A stretch of 36,449 bases of DNA. Origin: an uncultured Rickettsiales bacterium (GTDB lineage Bacteria; Pseudomonadota; Alphaproteobacteria; Rs-D84). The position numbers were made by a program, and so were the translations under genes. This document shows positions 30,939 to 36,449 of this stretch, piece by piece; positions within the stretch are counted from its first letter, which is position 1; each line of letters begins with the position of its first letter. The stretch is taken from the NCBI GenBank assembly GCA_900550495.1, contig URSJ01000009.1:1-36449 (forward strand), given 5' to 3'. The notes under the pieces were generated by a model. That model searched no databases. It was not told the DNA's origin and saw nothing but the letters and a program-made list of their open reading frames with translations.

Positions 30939-32963
30939 ATGCCGAACGAGAGAGAAAAACTTTTAACCATGCGCCAGTATAAAATTGCTGGAAACGACCT
31001 GGGGGCGTATTATGATAACACAGGGCGTTTGGTGTTTGTGCTGGATCAGACAATCACGACGGATAAACCAAATGTTTTGTTGGTAATTGACGCGCCAGAT
31101 GGTCGTAAGTGGGATGATGTGCTGACAAACGATTGGCATGTTGATTTGGAAACTGTTCGTCCCAAGAAGAATAATAAATATCAAAAACTGGATATTGAAT
31201 ATCATGCGCTGGGGGCGTATAACAATTTGATACGCGCATACGATGAAGGTGCAGATACAGAACCTGCGTTGCACATGATGGAAAACTTCCGACGTGCGTC
31301 GGTGCGTCGCAGTGCGACTGAACGCCTGGGCGCAGCAATCGCGGCGGCAGATATGGCACGTGAAACGATTGAACGGACGAATGACAGTATTGCAGAACTG
31401 CAATCCCGTCTGCGTGAGTTACGGTCCAAGTTATCCCTGCAAAAGAAATCTATTGGGCGTGAACCGACCAAACAGTCGGCGTCCAAGATATTACGCAGTG
31501 AATCTCAAATAGACGCCACAAACGAAAAATTGCGTCGTGCACGGCGACGTCTGGTCAATGCCCAGCGGCGACTGGTGGCAGCTGAAGATGATGCGCACAT
31601 TGCACGTGAATTGCTGGACAGACTGGGAAACAATACGATGGCGGCAAATGCGCATGACGTGGTGACAGAATCTGTATCACCAGTTGTCGTTGCGTCAACC
31701 TATGCGCCGGCGGTGGTGGTGGATGCACACCTGCCCCAGACTGTGCCGGCACAACATACAGAAATTACAGTTATACAATCAACAAATCAACCAAAGGCAG
31801 AAGAGATGGCCGACGAAGAAGTAAAACCATTATTTGATAAAGACCCAGAAATATTGGACGAAGAAATCGCGTTCAAACCCATAGAGTTTGATACGCCGGC
31901 GGTCGCTACTGAAAGTCGCGTGGGCTCGGTCGCAGCGCCGTCCAGTGTTGTGCCAGAACCTGAATATGTGGATGTGCGTTCCGACGCGCCGTTATCGTTT
32001 GTTCCACCAACGTCATTACACAGCGAAACACCTGTCCCTGCGTCGCGGCTGGACAATGATTTCGCGCCGATTTCAAATGTTCCGCCGGTATCATCTGCGC
32101 CAGTATTGGACAGTTTGACGCCCGCACAACCAGTTGTAGCGCCGGTGGCGCCTGTCCAGACAATGCCGGTTGATACACCAGAATCGCGCCCGGCCCCGGT
32201 TATGCCGGCGGTTGGTGGTAATGGCGGACGTCCGGTATCGCCGATTTCTGGTGGTGTTGTGCCAGTATCTGGGTCGTCGTCCCGACAGAAGCCAACAATG
32301 ATATATTATCTAATGTTAGTCGTCTTGATTGTGCTGGCGATATTTACATTGTGGTTGTATCAAAAACGTAACAGTGACACTGTGCCAGAACTGGAAACAA
32401 CGGCACCTGCGCCAGTTGTTGAACAGACGACGCCTGCCACCATCACAGAGGATTCACCATTTATTGAGCCGGAACAGGCCGTTATTGAAAAGGTGGCACA
32501 GGTGGATGTTATGTCAGAACCTGAAATTCAACAACCGGAACCAGAACCTGTGGCGGTTGAACCAGAGCCGATATCAGAGCCCGAGCCAGAACCAACTGTT
32601 GTTGAGCCCGCCCCTGTTCCGGTTGTTGCCCAACCAGAAACAACGCCAGAGCCAGAACCGGTGGTCATAGAACCTGCGCCCAAGGCAATCCCGAGTGAGG
32701 AAGAAATAATTGCATCAAAGCCTGCATATAATGTATCGCAACAGGAAAAGATGTTTGTTGCGTCCCCGTCTTATGATACCGAGTTTGTGTCAGATGTAAT
32801 AGAGACCACTGCCGGCACAAAAGATATTACAGACCCGACGTGTGATGATGGGGCCGCACCTGATGAATATGGGTGTTGTGCCGGTGAAGTATATTCGGAC
32901 GTTGGCAACGGCGAAACAGCGTGTTGTAACACCAGCGGTGAATGCTTTACACCATTAAAATAA
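30939..32963 (+). CDS. Single-pass inner-membrane protein with coiled coil, Pro/Glu-rich periplasmic region and Cys-rich end
   Basis: The 674-residue protein has a cytoplasmic N-terminal domain (1-115), a charged coiled coil (about 125-235), a Pro/Val/Ala-rich linker (240-450), one transmembrane helix (about 454-474), and a periplasmic stretch of PEPEP-type repeats (about 515-590). A C-terminal knot follows with Cys at 635, 646, 647, 662, 663 and 669 (DEYGCC, ACCNTSGECF). It resembles an envelope-spanning structural protein: the Pro/Glu region could cross the periplasm like TonB and present the disulfide-bonded tip. No family recognised. A GGGGA ribosome site precedes the ATG; it may be co-transcribed with gcrA, 25 bp upstream. 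Confidence 0.8.
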   Translation: MPNEREKLLTMRQYKIAGNDLGAYYDNTGRLVFVLDQTITTDKPNVLLVIDAPDGRKWDDVLTNDWHVDLETVRPKKNNKYQKLDIEYHALGAYNNLIRAYDEGADTEPALHMMENFRRASVRRSATERLGAAIAAADMARETIERTNDSIAELQSRLRELRSKLSLQKKSIGREPTKQSASKILRSESQIDATNEKLRRARRRLVNAQRRLVAAEDDAHIARELLDRLGNNTMAANAHDVVTESVSPVVVASTYAPAVVVDAHLPQTVPAQHTEITVIQSTNQPKAEEMADEEVKPLFDKDPEILDEEIAFKPIEFDTPAVATESRVGSVAAPSSVVPEPEYVDVRSDAPLSFVPPTSLHSETPVPASRLDNDFAPISNVPPVSSAPVLDSLTPAQPVVAPVAPVQTMPVDTPESRPAPVMPAVGGNGGRPVSPISGGVVPVSGSSSRQKPTMIYYLMLVVLIVLAIFTLWLYQKRNSDTVPELETTAPAPVVEQTTPATITEDSPFIEPEQAVIEKVAQVDVMSEPEIQQPEPEPVAVEPEPISEPEPEPTVVEPAPVPVVAQPETTPEPEPVVIEPAPKAIPSEEEIIASKPAYNVSQQEKMFVASPSYDTEFVSDVIETTAGTKDITDPTCDDGAAPDEYGCCAGEVYSDVGNGETACCNTSGECFTPLK

Positions 32964-32970
32964 AAAACGT

Positions 32971-32994
32971 AAACGCGCCAAACGGCGCGTTTTC
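32971..32994 (+). terminator. Terminator of the 674-residue gene
   Basis: ACGCGCC-aaac-GGCGCGT (32973-32990) followed by TTTT, the third use of this stem in the window (others at 13733 and 25033). Confidence 0.85.
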
Positions 32995-33003
32995 TGTTGG
33001 TGT

Positions 33004-33024
33004 AAAAAAACGCCCGTTTGGGCG
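33004..33024 (-). terminator. Terminator of acpS
   Basis: On the minus strand CGCCC-aaac-GGGCG (33024-33011) is followed by a run of seven T. It lies 8 nt after the acpS stop. Confidence 0.8.
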
Positions 33025-33031
33025 GAAATTT

Positions 33032-33409
33032 TTAATTTTTTTCTATTACAACGATTGCGGCAGAATAGTCGTCTTGGTCGGTAATGGACAGGTGGACGAC
33101 TGCGTTACTGCCTGCTGATTCTTTTAATGCGGTACGTGCGCCACCGGCAATCAATAATTCCGGTTTGCCTGCGTCGTTATGGACAACCGACACATCGGAA
33201 AACGTGATGTCTTCGCCAAACCCGGTTCCTAATGCCTTTAAGAACGCTTCGCGCGCGGCCCAAAAGTTGGCCAGATGTTTTTCCGCATTTGCGTTGTCTG
33301 CGTCGGCATATTCTAATTCTTTTTTTGTAAATATGCGCTGTTTTTTAAATGCAGACCAATCCAAGAAACGTCCGCTTTCCACCAAGTCAATCCCAATACC
33401 TATAATCAT
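33032..33409 (-). CDS. acpS: Holo-[acyl-carrier-protein] synthase
   Basis: It transfers 4'-phosphopantetheine from CoA to ACP, activating fatty-acid synthesis. The 125-residue protein has the family signatures IGIDLVE (metal-binding D8) and FWAAREAFLKALGTG (E54), with FTKKELEY between. Two in-frame ATGs lie close together. GAGGG at 33421-33417 is 1 nt from the first (33415) and 7 nt from the second (33409), so the second is chosen; it also gives the standard N-terminus MIIGIGIDLV. The usual neighbours (pdxJ, lepB, rnc) are not present here. Confidence 0.93.
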   Translation of the reverse strand: MIIGIGIDLVESGRFLDWSAFKKQRIFTKKELEYADADNANAEKHLANFWAAREAFLKALGTGFGEDITFSDVSVVHNDAGKPELLIAGGARTALKESAGSNAVVHLSITDQDDYSAAIVVIEKN

Positions 33410-33508
33410 GGACATACCCTCGTTTAGGTTTAATTGATATGCGCAATACTAGTAACTTTTTTCCGATTCGTGCAAGCATAAAATTACATGTGATGTTGGT
33501 ATAATAAA

Positions 33509-33538
33509 AAAACGTCGGTCTGGGGCGACCGACGTTTT
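33509..33538 (-). terminator. Terminator of the 34-residue peptide gene
   Basis: A perfect 12-bp stem AAAACGTCGGTC/GACCGACGTTTT with a 6-nt loop; on the minus strand it is followed by a T run. It begins 12 nt after the stop of the small gene. Confidence 0.85.
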
Positions 33539-33549
33539 GTGCGAGAGTT

Positions 33550-33654
33550 TTATTTTGTATCAGGCTTTTTATCGCATTCTTGGTGTGGTTGTTTATCGTT
33601 GTGCATTTCACCACAGTGTTTGCATTTGCACATTTTCTTTTCAGGTTTTGACAT
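33550..33654 (-). CDS. 34-residue Cys/His-rich peptide
   Basis: A complete small gene. The peptide starts MSKPEKKMCKCKHCGEMH, continues with a Lys/Asp/Gln/His-rich stretch containing one more Cys, and ends KPDTK. C9, C11 and C14 with nearby His make a likely zinc or metal site. There is no signal peptide, so it is cytoplasmic. Support for it being real: AAAGGA 8 nt before the ATG, a promoter (TTGTTC, 17 bp, TATCAT) upstream and a strong terminator downstream. Function unknown; a metal-binding or regulatory micro-protein is possible. Confidence 0.72.
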   Translation of the reverse strand: MSKPEKKMCKCKHCGEMHNDKQPHQECDKKPDTK

Positions 33655-33703
33655 AGTTTAATCCTTTTTTTGTTGATTGTTTTTATTTTGTCCGGACGTA
33701 TGT

Positions 33704-33732
33704 ATGATACTCTTGGTGAGGCGTATGAACAA
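33704..33732 (-). promoter_or_regulatory. Promoter of the 34-residue peptide gene
   Basis: On the minus strand TTGTTC (33732-33727), 17 bp, TATCAT (33709-33704). The leader would be about 40 nt with AAAGGA close to the start codon. Confidence 0.5.
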
Positions 33733-33800
33733 TATGCATGAATTCACAGGTAATAAAAAGATTGTATTTTAAAAATAAATAGATTATATTTGACGGCGTT

Positions 33801-33877
33801 CGGGGTGTAGCTCAGCCTGGTAGAGTACTTGCATGGGGTGCAAGGGGTCGCAGGTTCGATTCCTGTCACCCCGACCA
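33801..33877 (+). tRNA. tRNA-Pro(GGG)
   Basis: A 77-nt cloverleaf: acceptor CGGGGTG/CACCCCG with C1-G72 as usual for bacterial tRNA-Pro, anticodon stem CTTGC/GCAAG with loop ATGGGGT (anticodon GGG, reading CCC), T arm GCAGG/CCTGT, discriminator A, encoded CCA. Its T arm and 3' end are copied in the element downstream. Confidence 0.96.
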
Positions 33878-33914
33878 AAATAAAAAATGGTCCAATCGGA
33901 CCATTTTTTATTTT
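33877..33914. terminator. Terminator of tRNA-Pro
   Basis: A perfect 17-bp stem (A-rich half plus TGGTCC, loop AATC, GGACCA plus T-rich half), starting at the CCA end of the tRNA. It would work in both directions. Confidence 0.9.
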
Positions 33915-34039
33915 GTGGCGACCGGAATCGAACCTGCGGGGAAGCAGGTTTGAACCGCAGGCACAAGGCAGACGGCAGTATGCCGGTTCGCTTGGCGAAT
34001 GTGCCCAGGTCGGTGAAACCAAGCCTGTCACCCCGACCA
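33915..34039 (+). other. tRNA T-arm-nested structured element, copy B (tRNA-Pro)
   Basis: The same order of parts as behind tRNA-Ala: an exact 15-nt inverted copy of the tRNA-Pro T arm (33924-33938, complementary to 33849-33863), the T-arm 5' half in sense orientation with one mismatch (33944-33953), a 70-nt core (33954-34023), and a 16-nt copy of the tRNA 3' end with CCA (34024-34039). The core folds as GGCAC/GTGCC (33960-33964 with 34001-34005) enclosing GGCA/TGCC and TTCGC-ttg-GCGAA, then GGT-gaa-ACC. Compared with copy A the paired bases change together. The rest of the 34040-34279 gap holds a hairpin, a possible micro-gene and the corA leader. Confidence 0.75.
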
Positions 34040-34046
34040 AAAATTT

Positions 34047-34066
34047 AACCGTCCGTCAGGACGGTT
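34047..34066 (-). terminator. Hairpin after the possible 31-residue peptide gene
   Basis: AACCGTCC-gtca-GGACGGTT; on the minus strand it immediately follows the TAA of the micro-gene and leads into AAATTTTT. In the plus direction it would close element copy B, with a weaker T tail. Confidence 0.6.
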
Positions 34067-34161
34067 TATAGTATCCAAAACAAAATTGCCCCGATTACTA
34101 AAATGGCCAACCCCAATAAAATGTATCGTGCAATTGTAAAAGAGTTTGTCTGTATGGCCAT
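34066..34161 (-). CDS. Possible 31-residue single-pass membrane peptide
   Basis: The frame reads MAIQTNSFTIARYI followed by 17 almost purely hydrophobic residues (LLGLAILVIGAILFWIL) and a stop. Small one-helix proteins of this kind are common and often missed. A hairpin directly after the stop supports it. Against it: there is no Shine-Dalgarno, and only a weak -10-like GATACT preceded by TG, ending 6 nt before the ATG. Function unknown. Confidence 0.4.
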   Translation of the reverse strand: MAIQTNSFTIARYILLGLAILVIGAILFWIL

Positions 34162-34279
34162 GCGTTCAGTATCACACATATGCGAACAAAAAAATATCGG
34201 TATGATTTCCCAGATTTATTTGATTTCTTGTGAAAACTGGTGTAAAATACCCGCAGTTTAGAAAACAAGGAGAATGGCC

Positions 34280-35164
34280 ATGTTTGTGACTGAAAAATTA
34301 AAATCATTCTCTTGGGTGAACGTCGGAAATCCCGATCACGAAGATTTTGAAAAACTGCAAAATAAATACAAAATTGACGAGGATACTATCTCAGACATTT
34401 TGGACCCTGATGAACAGCCACGTATCGAATTGGAAGATGATTACAAGGTCATCATCGTGCGTTTTCCTATCATTAATCGTGAAACAGACACACTGTGGCA
34501 TACAGAACCGCTGTCGATTATTTATTCGGCAACACGTGTCATCACTGTTTGTCGCAAGCGATGCGATTTGTTAGACAAGATAAAAAAGGATGAAAAAACA
34601 TCTCGCGAGGAGTTTATTTTAAACGTTATTTATTATATCGCGGAATCATATCTGCGTTTCTTGAAGGAATTGAACAAGCGTGTTTTGGAATCCAAAAAAG
34701 CGTTGAGTAATCATATTCATCGTCGCGACTTGATGGCATTGCTAGAGGTTGAAAATAGTTATACCCTGTATATGGCTGGGATAAAAGGTAATGTGGCGGT
34801 GTTGGATAAACTGGACAAAATGCGTTGGTTTATCAAGAATGATGATGCCGCTGAATTGGTCGAAGATGCGCGTATTGAATTGTCCCAGGCTACCGAGGTT
34901 GTGACGTCATACAGTAAAATGTTAAAATCAATCAAAGAAACATTTGAAAGCGTCATTAACATGGACTCGAATAAATACATTAATCGTTTGACTATGTGGA
35001 ATATTATTCTGGTGGTGCCAACGGTTGTTGTTGGGTATTATGGCATGAATATGAAATTGCCGTTCGCAGAATACGACAGTGCGGCTGTGGTAATATTCTT
35101 GGCAATAATGATACTGTTGTTGGGTTTTGCGTTTTTCAGTGTTGCGCGTCGCAGTATTGTGTAA
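34280..35164 (+). CDS. corA: CorA-family divalent cation (Mg2+) transporter
   Basis: The 294-residue protein has a long N-terminal cytoplasmic domain with acidic and coiled-coil helices, and two C-terminal transmembrane helices (about 237-256 and 262-285). Between them lies the selectivity signature YGMN (G255-M-N257). CorA forms pentamers carrying Mg2+ (or Co2+, Ni2+, Zn2+ in relatives) into the cytoplasm. AAGGAG is 1 nt from a first ATG (34274) and 7 nt from a second (34280); the second is chosen. The gene stands alone, with terminators on both sides. Confidence 0.92.
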   Translation: MFVTEKLKSFSWVNVGNPDHEDFEKLQNKYKIDEDTISDILDPDEQPRIELEDDYKVIIVRFPIINRETDTLWHTEPLSIIYSATRVITVCRKRCDLLDKIKKDEKTSREEFILNVIYYIAESYLRFLKELNKRVLESKKALSNHIHRRDLMALLEVENSYTLYMAGIKGNVAVLDKLDKMRWFIKNDDAAELVEDARIELSQATEVVTSYSKMLKSIKETFESVINMDSNKYINRLTMWNIILVVPTVVVGYYGMNMKLPFAEYDSAAVVIFLAIMILLLGFAFFSVARRSIV

Positions 35165-35171
35165 ATAAAAT

Positions 35172-35192
35172 GCCCCATTCGGGGCGTTTTTT
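35172..35192. terminator. Bidirectional terminator between corA and adk
   Basis: GCCCC-attc-GGGGC with A-rich sequence before and GTTTTTT after, serving the two converging genes. Confidence 0.85.
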
Positions 35193-35748
35193 ATTGTTGT
35201 AATGCGGCAATGATGTTGGCGAAATTTTCGTTCACATCCAGGCCACTGACATCAACGTCGCTGAATTTTATGCCGGGCGCGGTGCGCAGCCATTCAATCG
35301 CCGGCATCGTTATGTTCCAAAATGTTGTTATTCGGCGTTGGACAATTGCTGTGTTGGCATCGTCGGCACGGGTGCTGCCCTCGGCATGGCGTTTGTTCAG
35401 GCGATGTTCTATAACACTTTCTGGTATGTCCAGATAGATAATATGGATGTTAAAATTTTTTGCGTATGATTTTATCAACCATTGTGCCTGGGACAATGTG
35501 CGCGGAAAACCGTCTAACAACACGTCAGCGTCATCGCAAATATTGTCGTGCATCAATTTAAACAATCCGTCGTCTGGAACCAATTCACCCCGTGCAACCA
35601 TCTGGCCAATTGGACTGTCTGGCGGCAATGTTCGCAACAGTGCACCCGTTTCAACATAACAATATTTTTTACGTTCGCCCAGCATTCGTGCAAAAGTGCC
35701 CTTGCCTGCGCCTGGGGCACCCATTAAAACAATCAAATCTTTTTTCAT
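35191..35748 (-). CDS. adk: Adenylate kinase, short form
   Basis: It balances ATP + AMP with 2 ADP in the cytoplasm. The 185-residue protein has the P loop GAPGAGKGT (10-18), TGALLR of the AMP site, LLDGFPRT (77-84), and the lid Arg region RADDAN. It is the short form without the inserted LID domain, as in many alphaproteobacteria. The -10 box ends 9 nt before the ATG and there is no Shine-Dalgarno, so a leaderless message is predicted. Its promoter overlaps the rpsA terminator upstream. Confidence 0.95.
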   Translation of the reverse strand: MKKDLIVLMGAPGAGKGTFARMLGERKKYCYVETGALLRTLPPDSPIGQMVARGELVPDDGLFKLMHDNICDDADVLLDGFPRTLSQAQWLIKSYAKNFNIHIIYLDIPESVIEHRLNKRHAEGSTRADDANTAIVQRRITTFWNITMPAIEWLRTAPGIKFSDVDVSGLDVNENFANIIAALQQ

Positions 35749-35757
35749 AGCATATCC

Positions 35758-35786
35758 ATTATATCATAAAGACAAACCCCCGACAA
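35758..35786 (-). promoter_or_regulatory. adk promoter overlapping the rpsA terminator
   Basis: On the minus strand TTGTCG (35786-35781), exactly 17 bp, extended -10 TGA-TATAAT (35766-35758). The -35 box is inside the rpsA terminator hairpin. Confidence 0.65.
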
Positions 35787-35797
35787 GAATGTCGGGG
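35778..35797 (-). terminator. Terminator of rpsA
   Basis: CCCCGACA/TGTCGGGG, an 8-bp GC-rich stem with a 4-nt loop, followed on the minus strand by a short T-rich tail (GTTTGTCTTT). The weak tail suggests partial read-through into adk. Confidence 0.7.
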
Positions 35798-35823
35798 ATC
35801 TAGGAATAATTTACAAACGTAAA

Positions 35824-36449
35824 TTATTTTTTGCTGTTTTCAATCGCAGCGCCCAAGATGTCGCCCAAGACAGAGCCGCTGTCGGCCTGGTTGGCGTATT
35901 CTTTGACAGCCTGTTTTTCCAGGGTCACCTGCAATGCGCGGATAGACAGTTTAACAGTGTTGTCTTCGACAGAAACAACAGATGCTTCAACTGTGTCGCC
36001 TACTTTGAACTTGCTGGTGTCCTGTTCCGCTTTTTCACGTGACAGGTCTGTGCGACGGATAACACCGCGGATTTCATTTGGCAGTGCCAAAATCAATTCA
36101 TCTGGTGTGATTTCAGATACAGTGCCAGAAACAACTGCGCCTTTCTTGATGGCTGCGTTCTTGTTGTCTGCGCCTTCGGTCAACTGTTTGATGCCCAGTG
36201 TGACACGTTCTTTTTCTGGATTGATATCCAAAATTTTCGCTGTCACTTCTTGGCCACGAACGAACTTTTTCAGTTCTTCTTCGTCCAGTTTGTTCCAAGA
36301 CAGGTCGGAAATGTGAACCATACCGTCCAATTCTGGGGTCAACTGAACAAACAGACCGAATTCTGTTGTGTTCTTGATAGGACCAGTTACAACATCGCCA
36401 ACGTTGTGGGTTTCTGCAAACTGTTTCCATGGATTTGGTTGCAGTTGTT
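35824..36449 (-). CDS. rpsA: 30S ribosomal protein S1, C-terminal part (5' end outside window)
   Basis: About 208 C-terminal residues are visible; the frame runs off the right edge. The chain shows tandem S1 (OB-fold) repeats: one with NPWKQFAETHNVGDVVTG, EFGLFVQL and DGMVHISDLSW, and a second with KKGAVVSGTV and GVIRRTDLS, ending in a short tail with DILGAAIENSKK. S1 binds mRNA leaders and helps unfold them on the 30S subunit. It is the gene upstream of adk, separated by a terminator that overlaps the adk promoter. Confidence 0.96.
   Translation of the reverse strand, partial: QLQPNPWKQFAETHNVGDVVTGPIKNTTEFGLFVQLTPELDGMVHISDLSWNKLDEEELKKFVRGQEVTAKILDINPEKERVTLGIKQLTEGADNKNAAIKKGAVVSGTVSEITPDELILALPNEIRGVIRRTDLSREKAEQDTSKFKVGDTVEASVVSVEDNTVKLSIRALQVTLEKQAVKEYANQADSGSVLGDILGAAIENSKK

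Overview
The window (36,449 bp, moderate G+C, densely packed short operons on both strands) looks like a chromosomal piece of a Gram-negative alphaproteobacterium. The strongest clue is a GcrA-type cell-cycle regulator (30290-30913), a family known from Alphaproteobacteria. Lipid A genes (lpxA, lpxB), a bactofilin/M23 peptidase pair, an outer-membrane beta-barrel and many proteins with cleavable signal peptides show a two-membrane cell. The unrecognised Cys-rich secreted proteins and a divergent LeuRS suggest an uncultured, probably host-associated lineage; that placement is inference.

Layout. 1-719: end of a Gly-rich protein. 797-6307: rnhA, divergent from tkt and a YgjP-like metalloprotease gene, then hisS-prfA. 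6352-8344: outer-membrane barrel and fabG on the minus strand. 8470-9601: aroK-mscL. 9602-10533: a G/T-rich stretch with no convincing gene. 10534-13727: tlyA, leuS. 13754-16515 (minus): trmN6-like gene, M23 peptidase, bactofilin, rpiB, overlapping or almost touching. 16556-19595: polytopic membrane protein, lpxA, lpxB. 19639-22206 (minus): an 855-residue Cys-rich exported protein. 22288-22792: tRNA-Val and tRNA-Leu (minus), tRNA-Leu and tRNA-Ala (plus), then a repeat. 23238-24985: an exported Gly-zipper-like protein translationally coupled to a glucosaminidase-domain protein. 25052-30214 (minus): small Cys-rich protein, a coupled set of three exported proteins, and an A24 prepilin peptidase. 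30290-32963: gcrA and a large membrane protein. 33032-36449: acpS, a 34-residue Cys/His peptide gene, tRNA-Pro with a second copy of the tRNA-associated element, a possible 31-residue membrane peptide, corA, adk and the 3' end of rpsA.

Most striking observation. Behind tRNA-Ala(CGC) and behind tRNA-Pro(GGG) lies the same kind of element: a core of about 70 nt between the two halves of a second copy of that tRNA's own T arm, ending with a copy of the tRNA 3' end including CCA. The two cores can be folded alike, and the differences between them keep the pairs (for example GGCAC/GTGCC against GCAAA/TTTGC). Each is preceded by an inverted copy of the same T arm. I know of no described family with this layout.

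Expression signals. Seven starts carry an extended -10 of the form TGATATAAT (one reads TGATATAGT). At five protein genes (tkt, tlyA, the 855-residue gene, the gene at 23238, adk) the -10 box ends only 8-10 nt before the ATG with no Shine-Dalgarno, predicting leaderless mRNAs. Convergent genes are separated by strong bidirectional hairpins, three of which share one stem.
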